Part shown: positions 10,677-21,811 of the stretch, in pieces | Layout: every line of letters starts with the position of its first letter | Position numbering within the stretch: position 1 is the first letter of the stretch | Position numbers and translations under genes: made by a program | Notes under the pieces: generated by a model | Told to the model about the DNA's origin: nothing | The model's database searches: none | What the model saw: only the letters and a program-made list of their open reading frames with translations | Assembly: GCA_023213395.1 (NCBI GenBank) | Contig: CM041465.1 | Coordinates: 150,667,741 to 150,731,740, forward strand | Reading direction: 5' to 3' | Source of the DNA: Cycas panzhihuaensis | Taxonomy: Eukaryota > Cycadophyta | DNA length: 64,000 nt

Positions 10677-10922
10677 ATCCTTTTGTGCCCCACATGGGGT
10701 TTTCACAAAGAGGATAGAACAGAGATTTACTCTTATTCTTCCATGCCCACAGGGGGTTTTCACAAAGAGAATAGAGTATGATGATCCTATTGCCATCTTC
10801 TTTGATCAATCAAAGATAGAGGCCCTAAGGCTGCGATGCCTTCAAAACTATTCAAACTTCACCCTTTGTAGTGGTTTGGTGAAGATATTGGTCACTTGAT
10901 CTACTGTGGGGCAGTAATATAA
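10677..10922 (-). other. Copia B 3' untranslated region, part 2
   Basis: Continuation of Copia B after the Copia C insertion. It holds two imperfect copies of a block with gggttttcacaaagagaatag (about 10695 and 10756), also seen in Copia D (about 23380) and F (about 42275, 42325). No coding. Confidence 0.75.
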
Positions 10923-12320
10923 TTAAATTGTGTCATAATGAACAAGTTCCCTAATCTTGTGGACTTTCATATTTATGTGTTTGGTACAATCATGAAATAC
11001 AAGATTTTTTGCCATGCAGATTACTGATTGATTATCTACATGAAGACTCGTAGGATTTATTTGGATGATATTCAATGTTTTCAATAATTTTCTCATCCAT
11101 ATCACCTCTTTACTGGTCTCAGAAGCAACAATGTATTCAACTTCGGCAATAGAATCTACAACTATCTTCTACTGTCTAGATCTCCATGATATTGGTGTTG
11201 TTCCAAGAAATGTTACTTACCCAGACGTAGATCTTCCAATATCTTTATCTCCTACAAAGTCTGAGTCTATGTATGCAGAAAGCTTGAAGTCTGAATTAGG
11301 TTCATACAATAGACCATATTTACTAGTCGTCTTAAGGTATCTCAACACTCACATTACTACCTACCAATAATTCTGCTTAGGATTTGTCATGTAACAAGTA
11401 AGAATGTCGATCGAGTGTATAATATCTGGCCTTGTATTGGTAGTGTATATGACACTACCTACAATTTTCCTATAGAGTGTTGTGTCTGCCTCCCTAGTGT
11501 CACCTTTAGTTAAGAGTTTGGTGTTAGGATCCATTGGTAATATCACTGGTCAAGCATCTTCTAATTGAAACTTGGTTAGAAGATCGTTGATGTATTTTTC
11601 TTGGGAGAGGAAATTTTTTCTATTCTTTTGTGTTACTTCAATTCCCAAGTAATATTTCATCAAACCGAGGTCAGACAATTCAAACATTTTGCTAAGGTCC
11701 TTTTTCAACTAGCTTATTACTTGTTCACTATTACACGTTATTAGCATGTCATCCATAAAGATTATGAGATAAGTGACTTTATCCTTATGGCACTTTATGA
11801 ATAATGTTGCATCAATATCTTGATAGTCACAAACCTCATATCCAAGTTGCCTCATCATTTTAGACAACTTGGCAAACCAAACACTAAGCCATGTAAATTT
11901 CTTCTTCAAGATCTCCATTGAGAAATGCGGTCTTAATATCGAGTTGGTGGATTTTGCAACCTTGTTTAGTAGCTAAGGCCACAAGAGTTCTAATTGTAGG
12001 CCACTTGGTTGTAGGTAAAAAGACTTCAGTGTAGTTGATGCCTTTCCTTTATGTAAATCTTGTAGCTACAACCTCGCCTTATATTTTTCAAAGGTACCAT
12101 CTGATCTATATTTATTTTTGAACACCCATTTATTTTGAACTACCTTTCTACCAAGTGGTAGATCAACGAGCTCCCATGTACCGTTCTTGATAAGAGATTA
12201 GTACTCTTCATTCATAGCGTTTCTCCAAGCTATACGCTTTACAATATCTTGGTATGTTAAGGGCTCTTCATTAAGAATAAAGTGTAGTTATGCTGGTTCA
12301 AGCTCAGTATATAGCGATTC
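10923..12320 (-). pseudogene. Copia B reverse transcriptase and RNase H, broken
   Basis: Read from 12320 downwards: RT opening WELVDLPLGRKVVQNKWVF near 12170, then frame changes. The active site is FMDDM at 11759-11745, with both Asp residues kept. Compared with Copia D, about 110 bp of RT is missing around 11888-11895, just before the palm region. RNase H follows with YRKIVGSVIYTTNTRPDI near 11480 and the C-terminal block DNQSVICMAKNLVFHD near 11030, ending HKIRELVHYDTI at 10923. At least four frame breaks are evident. Confidence 0.87.
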
Positions 12321-12686
12321 CTACATCCTTGCTCTATGGGCACTTCGAGTGCTAGTTTTTCCCACCTCATCTGGTCGTATGTCTTTATTGAGCTGGCAGG
12401 CTTCTTGAGATCCTCGAGTTGGGAATGATGTCCTCATTTCCCCAACTTCTTGGTTCTCATCATGTTCGTTAAAATAATTATTTTGTAAGGAGGATGTTGA
12501 TGTGCCTGAGGAATATGGTCCTTCTACTATTGTTTTGCCTTTGTCAACTAAAGGTGGAGAGGATGGTTCTTCTATAATGGCTTTGCCTTTGTCAACTCTG
12601 TTATCTTTAAAAGATGGTACTGGATGTGCACTCATTAGTTCAGAGTCACAACTTGTATCGTCTAAGGCTCTATTATCAGCTTCCAA
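12321..12686 (-). pseudogene. Copia B integrase-RT linker with internal repeat
   Basis: Open for 121 codons on the minus strand. It corresponds to the variable Copia linker between integrase and RT: acidic and Ser/Pro-rich, without a catalytic motif. It contains two adjacent copies of a segment of the kind VDKGK[AT]I[IV]E (about 12540-12600). The 3' end leads straight into the RT opening. Copia D has a matching but more decayed linker at about 24960-25440. Confidence 0.7.
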
Positions 12687-12709
12687 TATTTAGAGTAATT
12701 TATGTCTGT

Positions 12710-12724
12710 CCCCCCCCCCCCCCC
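12710..12724. repeat. C homopolymer
   Basis: Fifteen consecutive C on the plus strand, in the integrase-RT linker of Copia B. The length may be unreliable in the assembly. Confidence 0.85.
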
Positions 12725-14097
12725 TAAATTTTAGAATCTAAACATTAGATTTGATAATATTATTATAGCGGCATGAGGGTACTATGGAGTCTAATTTAAG
12801 TAACTGACCCTCTATCTCCGCAAAAGTGATATCTCTGGTAACGATAATTTTTCATTATGAAGGTATGAAGACTGTATACCCTTTCTTATCCATAGGGTAT
12901 CCAACAAAGATACCTTTAAGTGCCCTTGGCTGGAGTTTATTTTGATCTACATCCAGAATATGGGCATAGCATGTAGAGCAAAAAAGTTTAAAGTAGTGAA
13001 TAATGGGGGTTTGTCCTGACCACCTTTCATTAGGTGATTATGCTTTCTTTGATGGGCTAACAACATTGATATAATAAACAACTATACAGATTGCTTTATC
13101 CCATAAATAGGCAGGTACCTTTTTATATATTAACATAGCATGAGCCATGTTCATGTACTTGGCAACTCTATTTTGCTATGGGGTACCTTCTACTATTGTT
13201 TGATGCTTGATGTCATTGTCTCGAAGGTAGCTTTCAAACTCATGTGAGGTATATTCACCACCATTATCAATTCGAAGAAATTTGAGTTAATAACCTGACT
13301 CTTTTTTAATGAGGGCTTTGAATTCCTTGAATATACGGAATGCTTCATCTTTCTTATGTAGAAAAGCTACCCATACTTTTCTAGTAAAACCATTAATGAA
13401 AGAGATGTAATATACCTTACTCTTCAGTGAAGGAATGGGCATTGGCCCGCACAAATTAGAGTGTACCAATTGTAATGGATGGCTCGATTTCCACTGACTT
13501 TTGGGAAAGGGTTATCCATGAGATTGGGCAATGATACAAGCTTCACATTTAAAGGGCTTAGAGGAAAACTTTGGAAAGTTTAGAAGAGTGTTAGAAGATA
13601 TCTAAGTCTATAAATATGAACATGGCCCATACGAGCATGCCAAAGAGCTTGTGATGACAACGTTGGATGGGTCAAGATGGAATTAAATGCACTTCTTTAT
13701 CGGCACAAGGGCTTTGGGTACAATGGGCTTCAAAAGATGGAGAGTCATTTAGTTGAAAGAGTTTGCCAGAGAGATGTCCAGTCAAAACCACCTGATTAGT
13801 TGGAGGGTGAATGACCTTAAGAGTTTGGTCATTTGCAGTTACACTAAGATCAAATCCATGAGAAACAAGTGTAGATAAAGAGAGTAGGTTTTGTTTAAGA
13901 TTGGGTATGTATAAGACATCAAGCAATATAAAATCTTCTAAGCCTAGGAGTTTCATGCGAATGTTACCAATTCCTTTAACAGGTTGTTGTGATTTATCAG
14001 CTATATAAACAACTCCATGAACATTTGAGTCAAATGTTAGATATAGACTGTGATTATATATCATATGTTAAGTTGCTCCTGTGTCCATGATCCACTA
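12725..14097 (-). pseudogene. Copia B protease and integrase, broken
   Basis: Protease: WIMDTGAT at 14097-14074 keeps the catalytic D-T-G, followed at once by a stop (14070-14068) where a coding residue is expected. It continues HMIYNHSLYLTF, IGNIRMKLLGLEDFIL and VLYIPNLKQNLLSLSTL. Gag-pre-integrase is followed by the integrase core with CGPMPIPSLKSKVYYI and FTRKVWVAFLHKKDEAF near 13450-13350. The remainder to about 12725 is fragmented by stops, but the end of the DDE core and the GKR/C-terminal region (YAHILD, GYPMDKK type) are recognisable in pieces. Confidence 0.83.
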
Positions 14098-15293
14098 TCA
14101 ATCGATTGAAGCCACACTATTGGCAATTCCAATAGGGCTTAGCATTGGTGAAGGGAATTCACAAGTGATATATCCACACCTAGCTTCAAAGAATCTCTTT
14201 GGTTGGTCAATGACATTTGATGCTGAAGATCCCTCAATTCTTTGAATGTGTACTTGTACAAAACCTATACCACTAAAGGACTCTTCACAAGTTTCTTCAA
14301 CATTATGAGCTCCATGTTTTGGTCGAAACTTGGTCAATTTATAAGTGGCAATTCTGTAATCTTTTGTTAAGTGTCCTTTACAGTTACACCGATCACACAT
14401 AATAGTTTGATTACCAGTCCTTGAAGAAGTACTAGTTTGGCCCGACTGTCTTGCTCTCTTTTGAGGTAGCCCTTGGCCTTGAAACTGTCGAGGTTATGAT
14501 TGAGGGTTTGATTGACCTTGTGGATAATTTCCCATATTTCTTCCTCTTTCTCTTACTCAGTTATTTCCTCTGCCATGAGAGAGACCTTGATTTTTTATGT
14601 AGAAAACTTCTTCTTCTACCTCAAAGGCTGCATCTAGAAGAGAGTTAAAGGGTACAAAGTTTGTATCAAAGGTCTTGTCAAATTCTATGAACTTCTTGGC
14701 AAGTGCTTCGAAGTTGATTGTCTTCAATGTTGCACTAGATTGAATACTTCAAAGTAAGTTTTTATAATCAGGGATATGTAAATATGACTCAATTAAAAAT
14801 GTCCAAGTGATGCATTAGGTCTTAAAGTCTTTGTCAATTGCCTGTTTGATTAGTCGAAGGAGATTTATTGTCTCATAAGCTCATCCCTTCTGCATTTTTA
14901 ATTTGTTCATTTTCAAAATAACATGAATAAATTCTAAATCTAACTTTGTATCAAAGTTCTTTCTAAGAACTTCTAGGACCTTCCAGGCTGTATCATGTTA
15001 CTCTTCATTTATCAAGTTGTGCAAGGATGATCAATGACCAACAAAATTCTTGCACGAATTTTTTCATCATCTATCTCATATTGTAGTTTAGATGCAGCAT
15101 CTGTAGGAGCTGTTGGGGTGGATCCATTAGAAGCAGCTGTTGTAGCCGTTGTTGGTATGTTGGGTGTGGGTTGTAGGTGGGCTCTTCAAAGGCCTTCATA
15201 CTTTGCAACATTTTTAATTCTAGTGTACCATATATCCCAATTTTCTTTGCCTTTTAATATGCAGTTAACATTTTGCTTGAATTGAGATGACAT
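14098..15293 (-). pseudogene. Copia B gag, broken
   Basis: The chosen start is ATG at 15293-15291, giving MSSQFKQNVNCILKGKENWD, the typical Copia gag opening in which a Trp motif follows the start; Copia D has the same start at 28147. An upstream in-frame extension to 15407 is low in similarity and is taken as leader. The rest is broken by stops. The nucleocapsid zinc knuckle near 14398-14357 reads CDRCNCKGHLTKDY, with the last Cys changed to Tyr. Confidence 0.83.
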
Positions 15294-17240
15294 GGTGATG
15301 ATGAAGAAGTAGAAGGGATGATAGAAGTATGTGCCACTGACACGTGTGGTTAGTACACTTGGCACAACAGGGATATAGAAATTATTATTATGATTAGAAG
15401 CAAGCAATGATTAACTATTTTTTAACAATTATATAAAAAAATGAGTATAAGTAATGATGCAAGAATGAGGCCTAATGTAGAGCTGGCAAAGAGTGGTGAT
15501 GTGTCATGCCACTAACCTCTCACTTATGTCCAAATGTAGGTGAGGTTTTGATACCTAAGGCTTCTAGTATACGATTAGGGCCTTCACCCGTGATACCTGC
15601 ACCTGTTCTTGGTGATAAAATCCAGGTCAGAGTGGAGCCCAGGTACTCTTAGTCCTCACCCAATTCACCAATGAGCAGCTATATACCTTCTTCGAAGAGT
15701 CAAACGGTATTGTGTATCCCTTGGTTGTGACGGATATTAGACCAAGTTGATTTTAATCTTGCATTAAGGTTTTCAATTTTCCTAGGTGGTTCTCAGGATT
15801 ATCCTTAATTGGAGGCCATAAGTATAGCTAACCTGCCCCTCCACCACTATTCTGGTTAAGACTAAACCCAGTATGAAACTCACACCTCCCTTAGAGCTTG
15901 GACTTTGGCCAACCTTGGTCTATTTCAACCAAGGTGAGTGTACACACAAGTCAAGAACTGATGGTATAGATTATAACTGAAAACTGAAATAGAAACTTAC
16001 TAAATGTGCTTGCTTGCTTTTCATGCTTGCTTTGTTGTTGTTGCTGCTTTTATGATGTTTTATTGTTGTTGTTACTTTTGTGATGCTTTATTGTTATTGC
16101 TACTTTTATGATGCTTTATGCTATATATGCAAATAGAAAAACATGATTGATTTAGTAGGGGAACCAGATGTTGCTTCCAATCCAAGGTTTCCCTTGCTTT
16201 AGTACAATGTTTCCAAATATGATTTTGGAAGTTTTGATACAAAAGCCATAATGAGTTAAAAAGTGGATTAACTTACCACTAAAATTATGATTTTTCTAAA
16301 TCTATATGCATGCTATTTTGCCTTATTTTGTGATTTTTTCACAAAATTTACAAATAATGATAAATGGGCAATTTTTTAAAGATTACAAATATGAAGGCCT
16401 AAATGATGAAATCTAAATTTATGACATAAGGAAAAAGTGTTCATAATATCATTTTTAATAGATTTATGAAGTCAGATTTCAGAAAAGTCACGAAAAAGTT
16501 TTTGCTTAAGAAAGCACCAAAGTAAAATCATGCCAGATCAACTATCTCAGAATCTGAACTTCAATATGTCAAAAGTTACATTTTGACACATACATTAACA
16601 TTCCCTTCTATACCATCTCCAAAATCTACCAAAACATTACCCGAAATACCCTTACAAGGTCCTTTATGGGGTTGAGTAGGCAAAATCGATGTGTAGTGAA
16701 AGCGCATAGATCTCACTAACCAGTGGATGAAATTTGATGATATTTATCTTAAATTGATCTTATGACATAAATCTACTAGATCCTTTAATAAAACTTTTAG
16801 ATCTTCAGCTTATAATTAAAGGATTTCATTAGGAAAAGTGCTTTAAATTACTTATCCACAAAATTTACCCTTTTGTCACAGTTAAAACACACTGTTTCAT
16901 GCTGAATCTAAAGTTTCTCTAGAAGACAAAACTGATCCTCTAGTCAAGGTGACCTTTCATGCCAAATTTCATAAAATTCTGAGATGGTCAAATTTTTATG
17001 AAATTTTGAGCCTTTAATGCTTCCGGGACTGTTCCAATAGTTGAATGGCTTCAAAAACTTGTATTCTTCACCTCTAAATTTTTGCACACATGGATAAAGT
17101 AGCAACATGCAAAATACTATTATTTTAAGCTCTCAAAATGTTAAAAAATAATGAATGCACTCTCAATACTTCACATTAAAGGTGAATGAGAGGCAAAATG
17201 ACTCCATGCAAGTGGAATGGAGTGAATAGATCCCCTTCTA
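15294..17240 (-). other. Leader of Copia B
   Basis: About 1.95 kb between the primer site and gag with no coding. It includes a 28-bp tandem repeat at about 16031-16120. Its gag-proximal part (about 15480-15920) aligns with the Copia D leader (about 28600-29060), for example around caattcaccaatgagcagctatatacc. Confidence 0.75.
16031..16120. repeat. 28-bp tandem repeat in the Copia B leader
   Basis: About three copies of a unit like tattgttgttgttacttttg followed by tgatgctt, with copies offset by 28 bp (for example 16062 and 16090). Probably replication slippage in a TTG-rich leader. Confidence 0.8.
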
Positions 17241-17252
17241 GCTCTGATACCA
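17241..17252 (-). other. Primer binding site of Copia B
   Basis: Minus strand reads TGGTATCAGAGC, the Met-tRNA-type Copia primer site, two bases inside the 5' LTR. Confidence 0.92.
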
Positions 17253-17254
17253 CA

Positions 17255-17566
17255 TAAAGGAAGGATGGATCTAGGAGATAAATCACTCACATGTACACAA
17301 TGGCATTGGAGAATGAAAAAGAAGATGAAACAATATATGAGAGCAAGCTTGGAGGTGACAATGAATAATGACTCCCTCCTTGAGATTTCATCTTTTATTA
17401 TTGAGGGTGAGAATTAGGGTTAGGATTTTCCTGCCTAATGACATGAACTTGAAATTACATCTAAATACACATAAAGTACATTTTATTAAGAGACTAATGC
17501 TAATAATATATCCTAAGGTCACATAATTAATCTACACAAATGACCTTGATACATTAACCTCTTTCG
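17255..17566 (-). repeat. 5' LTR of Copia B
   Basis: 312 bp, partner of 1594-1905 with 19 differences by hand count. The outer end has CG where CA is expected (plus-strand view), a single transition. Followed by the caact target duplication at 17567-17571. The minus strand has a TATA-like taataaaag in the middle of the LTR. Confidence 0.93.
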
Positions 17567-17571
17567 CAACT

Positions 17572-18720
17572 AATAGGACCATTTGCAAGAGTAAACATAT
17601 AACCCAAAGTAGACCTTCTCTTATTTGAATCTTTTATAAAGTCTAAATCAACATATCCATAAACCTGATTACCTATACCACCAAAGATGATGTAATAGTC
17701 ACTTGTGCCTCTCAAATACTGAAGCACCTATTTCACTACTACCCAATGCTCCTGCCCTAGATTTGCTATAAACTTGCTAACTATACTAACTGCATATGAA
17801 ATGCCAGGTCTTGTATATACCATGGTATATATCAAACTTCCTAGTATACTAGCATAAGATACAAGAGATATGTAATCCTTTTCTTCTTCATTACTAGGAC
17901 TCATACTCGAAGAAAGATTGAAATAGGAAGCCAACAAGATACCAACTGGTTTCCCATTTTCCATACCAAATTTAATTAACACCTTCTCTACATATTTCTG
18001 CTATGATAACCATAGCTTACCATTTTCTTGTCTCTAGGTATCTCCATGCCTAAGATTTATTTTGTAACTCCTAGATCCTTCATATCAAAAGTCTTATCTA
18101 ATTAAGCCTTTAACTTATTGATTTCTGCCATACTCTTACTTACAACCAGCATGTCATTAACATACAATACCAAGATAATGAATAAGCCATTGTCTAAAAA
18201 TTTTAAGTAAACATAATAATCATACTCACCTTTTTTTAAATTTTGGCTATCCATGAAGGTATCAAACTTCCTATACCATTGCCTAAGTGATTGCTTCATG
18301 CCATATAATGATTTCTTGAGCTTATAAACAAGTCCTTTCCTGCCATCTTATACAAACCCTTCTAAATGATCTATATAAATCTCCTCATTGAAATCTCCAT
18401 GCAAAAACATTGTTTTTACATCTAATTACACCAACTCCAAATCAAGAGAAGTTACCAATGCTAACAAAACTTGAATTGAAACAAGTTTAATATTTAGTGA
18501 AAAGATCTCATAAAAATCAATACCTACTTTCTATGTAAAGCCTTTAGCCACTAGTCTTGCCCTATATTTGTCAACCTTTCCATCAACATTTGTTTTCTTC
18601 TTAAAAACCCACCTATAACTAACAATCTTCGTACCATGTGGAAGTTCTACCAAGTCCCATAAATTATTTTTCTTTAAAGCATCTATCTCCTCCTATATAA
18701 CCCTCTTTTACTTCTCACTA
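17572..18720 (-). pseudogene. Copia A reverse transcriptase and RNase H (N-terminal part), broken
   Basis: Read from 18720 downwards, RT remnants include WYRKFDTFMDSQNLKKGEYD near 18280. The active site is YVNDM at 18164-18150 (one catalytic Asp changed to Asn). RNase H begins with YASILGSLIYTMVYTRPGIS near 17860 and VSIVSKFIANLGQEHWVVVK, then GYVDLDFIKDSNKRRSTLGY near 17650, and is interrupted at 17571 by the Copia B target site. The C-terminal part lies at 1173-1588. Several stops are present. Confidence 0.87.
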
Positions 18721-20299
18721 TGGATATTGTCTACTTCTTAATAATATGTAGGCTCGCCATTATTAGAAACCAAAGAAATATAAATAGAAGGGTTATACCT
18801 ATTAGGTGGATGACTAACTTGTATAGATCTTTTAATAGTTCGTGGAGGAGTGTCCACATACTCCTATAAATCTGATACAGATTTATCTTCAAAAAGCTCT
18901 TCCTATATTTCTATTTCCAAAGATGGTTGGGTCTCCAGCTTGACTTATTGATGTTTAATTTTCTGCTCCTATTTCACTTTAACTTCTATACTGTCTAATT
19001 TTAAAAAAAGAGATTTATCAAATACAACATCTTTATTAATAGTGTTTTATGTGTAGTAGGATCCCATAACTTGTATCCCTTCATACCATCTCTATCACCA
19101 TAACCAACAAAGATGCATCCCTTAGATTTTGGGTCTAACTTTAAATGTTGACTTTTATTAGTCAAGGCATAAGCATCACAACAAAAAAAATTTAAATTTG
19201 AATAGTCACATGGATATCCAGTCCATACCTTTTAAGGATTCTTAAAGTCTATTACAAATGATGATGACCTATTTACCAAATAATAAGTTGTTAAAACAGC
19301 TTCTGCCCATAAGCCCTACTTCACTCTTGTATTACTCAACATGCTTCTTGTTCTTTCCAGGAGTGTTCTGTTCACATACTTAGCTATATCATTCTACTAA
19401 AGAGTATGGCTAGTGGTCTTATACCTTTCAATCCCAACTTCTCTATAATAGTTCTCAAACTCTAATGAGTTGAACTCACCTCTATTATTAGTTCTTAAAC
19501 ATTTAATTAACCTATTAGTGCTCTTCTCAACCAGAGCCTTGAACTACTTGAACATATTGAAAACTTCAAATTACTTTTTTAAAAAATAGATCCATACCTT
19601 TTTGAAGTAATCATCTATAAATGTGACATAGTACAATGATCCCCCATAAGATATTAAAGGGCTGATCCCCACATATTTGAATGTACATAATCCTAAACAC
19701 TTTTACTAGTGTGACTTCTTACTTTAAACTTAAGTTTATACTACTTTCCAAAAATATAATATTTACAAAAATTTAAATCTGAAAACTATAAGTTAAGAAG
19801 TAACTTATGATTCATTGGTACCTTAAGTCCTCTCTCACTTACGTACCTAAGTCTTTGATGCCATAATTGAGCTAGATCTTCTATAATCTTTGATATTATA
19901 ACTACATGGTTGACATCTGTACTACCTACTAAATTATAAAGGTTTCCTTTCTTTAAGGATTTCATAATAACTAAGGTACCCTTTGACACCTTCAAGACTC
20001 CTTTATAACCTATGTACTTATAACCACTAGAATCTAGTTCACCTAAGGAAATTAAATCCTTTATTAAATCAGGTACATATCTAACTTTAGTTAATATTCT
20101 CACTACACTATCAAATATTTTTAATTTTGATGTTACCAATGCCTACTATCTTATAGGAAACTTCAGTTCTCATAAGTACATCACTACTATTAAGAGGTTG
20201 GTATGATGAAAACCAACTCTTGTATGGACACATATGGTGTGAAGCACCCAAATCCAATAACTAAACATGATGATAGTGATAAATATTACAAGTAACCAA
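18721..20299 (-). pseudogene. Copia A protease and integrase, broken
   Basis: Protease: LLDLGASHHMCP near 20257-20222 corresponds to the usual LDSGASHH active site, with D-S-G changed to D-L-G. VRYVPDLIKDLISLGELDSSG follows near 20080, then the gag-pre-integrase motif LWHQRLRYVSERGL near 19860. Integrase core pieces include EFNSLEFENYYREVGIERY near 19470 and NRTLLERTRSML near 19355. The Glu-bearing stretch before NRTL is altered to NDIAKYV. Numerous stops lie throughout, many TAG. Confidence 0.8.
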
Positions 20300-21061
20300 G
20301 ACATCATCATCTATACCTTGATTCAACTCCACCTAATTAACCTTCTTGTAGGATCTTCCTTTGTTTGGAACTCCTTCCTTTTGTAGCAATCCTTCTTGAG
20401 GTGACTTATCTTATTGTAGTGCTAACATTTGAGCTTACTCTTCTTACCTTTTGACTTTGACCTCGATGCATCCCTAGAGCTTTATCATCTCTCAATCATT
20501 CTACCCCTTATTGTCATAGCTTCTAGGATGGAGGTTTCAAGACTAGACTTTCTCCTCACCTCTTCTATTAGTAAAACACTTACAACAAAATCATAGTCTA
20601 ATTCATTTATAGTACTAAAACTAATTGATGTAATAATATTATCCTAAGATTCTAGTAATAAATATAATAAGGTAACAGGCTTATCTTCATTCTCAATCAT
20701 GACATCGATACTAGCTAACTAACAAATAAGAGTATTGAAAACATTTAAATAATCAAGTAGATTTAATTTGTCTCTAATTTGGTCATGTATAAGATTTCTA
20801 ACTGAGTCCATAATCCCATTATTATCTTCTCCCCTGTGATGTTAAACAGAACTTCACCTGATAAACATAATTATATTGTGCTAAGAGCCCTTTTATCTAA
20901 ATCATCCTATTCGTCATTATCCCTCCCTATGGGTTTCTTTGATTTACCTTCTAGAGTTCAGTATAATTCCTATTATACCAGAATATCATGTGCTTTCAAC
21001 TTTTACAACTCAAAGTTATTCTTATCATTAAATTTCTCCACTTAGAACTTTGCATTTATTA
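20300..21061 (-). pseudogene. Copia A gag, broken
   Basis: Heavily decayed Copia gag: KFEVEKFNDKNNFELWKLKA near 21040-20980 is the opening block (F-x-G-x-N-[FY]-x-x-W type), followed by LEGKSKKPIGR typical of this lineage. The middle is full of stops. A basic stretch near 20400-20330 is where the zinc knuckle would be, but the Cys residues are not clear. The start codon cannot be fixed. Confidence 0.68.
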
Positions 21062-21130
21062 TTTTCACTATTTGGTACAAAAAAAGATGACACCAAAACC
21101 TTCACAAACTCACTACAAAAATAAAAGTAT

Positions 21131-21141
21131 CTTTGATACCA
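21131..21141 (-). other. Primer binding site of Copia A
   Basis: Minus strand reads TGGTATCAAAG, a Met-type Copia primer site with one change, two bases inside the 5' LTR (21144). The leader between it and gag is very short (about 70 bp), unlike B, C and D. Confidence 0.85.
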
Positions 21142-21143
21142 TT

Positions 21144-21806
21144 TATTGGGAAAACTAGGTCCTAATAACCAGAAACTACCACCAAGATCTAAACTATTTT
21201 GTAACTAGTTACAAGAATTAAAACTGAAATTTAATATGCAAGTTATTAAATTAGAGATAATACAATAAATAAATTAGAAAACTAAAGTATCATATATACA
21301 CCATATATAATGTGGTAAAATCCTAGTAGTATGTTAGGGAAATATCCATACAGGAAAGGTGTTGATCTTTATTATCCAAGAATAGATTAATGTATATAAT
21401 CTATAGTAGAATACTCATAGCAACAATAACTACTTGCCTCTACTCAATATAGTACATCCAATATATCAAATAATATTAACATAATGAAAAAAGCACCTTA
21501 AATTAGGCTATATAAGAGAGTCATACAATGCACAAATCTCGATCATCAAATTTGAGATATTTTGAATGAACAACTCTAATTCTCTTTATAATTTAGTATG
21601 TTTTATAGTGCTAGCTTTTCGGGTCAAGGGATACTGCCCCTAAACCTTCTCTTTGTAGGAGGGAGGGGTTTGATGCCCCCACATCCCCTAGCCAAGAGGG
21701 GCTCTTGCCCCCCTTGGATCCCCCTTGTAGAAGTTTAAGGGAAAAACTGCATTGCCAACTTATCAAAATTTTTACCTCCAAAACATTATTATTACATTAT
21801 CTAACA
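21144..21806 (-). repeat. 5' LTR of Copia A
   Basis: 663 bp, partner of 454-1172, ending TCTAACA on the plus strand. The solo LTR at 39946-40576 is a third family member. It carries a TATA-like box at 21582-21592 on the minus strand. Divergence from the partner is clearly greater than between the B or C LTRs. Confidence 0.88.
21582..21592 (-). promoter_or_regulatory. TATA-like box in the A-family LTR
   Basis: Minus strand ATTATAAAGAG, kept in the partner LTR (892-902) and in the solo LTR (40351-40361) at the same relative place, consistent with the element's promoter. Confidence 0.6.
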
Positions 21807-21811
21807 TAAAG

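Larger units (their letters stand above)
1594..17566 (-). mobile_element. Copia element B, nested in A
   Basis: Minus-strand Copia element with LTRs at 1594-1905 and 17255-17566, flanked by an exact 5-bp target duplication caact (1589-1593 and 17567-17571). Its own length without nested Copia C is about 7.5 kb. It has a primer site at 17241-17252, a roughly 1.9-kb leader, gag starting at 15293, protease, integrase, RT and RNase H ending at about 10923, then a 3' untranslated part split by C, and a polypurine tract at 1906-1916. By hand the LTRs differ at 19 of 312 positions. Elements D and F are relatives with the same coding layout but distinct LTRs. Confidence 0.93.
454..21806 (-). mobile_element. 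Copia element A, outermost of a three-level nest
   Basis: Minus-strand Ty1/Copia element with its 3' LTR at 454-1172 and 5' LTR at 21144-21806. Its own sequence is 454-1588 plus 17572-21806, about 5.4 kb; the rest is nested Copia B and C. The order read on the minus strand is LTR, Met-type primer site, gag, protease, integrase, RT, RNase H, LTR, as in Copia. Flanks are caagg (449-453) and taaag (21807-21811), which would be one 5-bp target duplication differing by two transitions. The two LTRs are clearly the most diverged pair of the nest, so this is the oldest insertion. All reading frames are broken. Confidence is high in the element and moderate in the exact ends. Confidence 0.88.

Noticed and set aside
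11065-11370. 101-codon plus-strand open frame in Copia B
   Set aside because: Antisense of the RNase H coding; a similar antisense frame occurs in Copia F at 42648-42950, explained by shared minus-strand coding.
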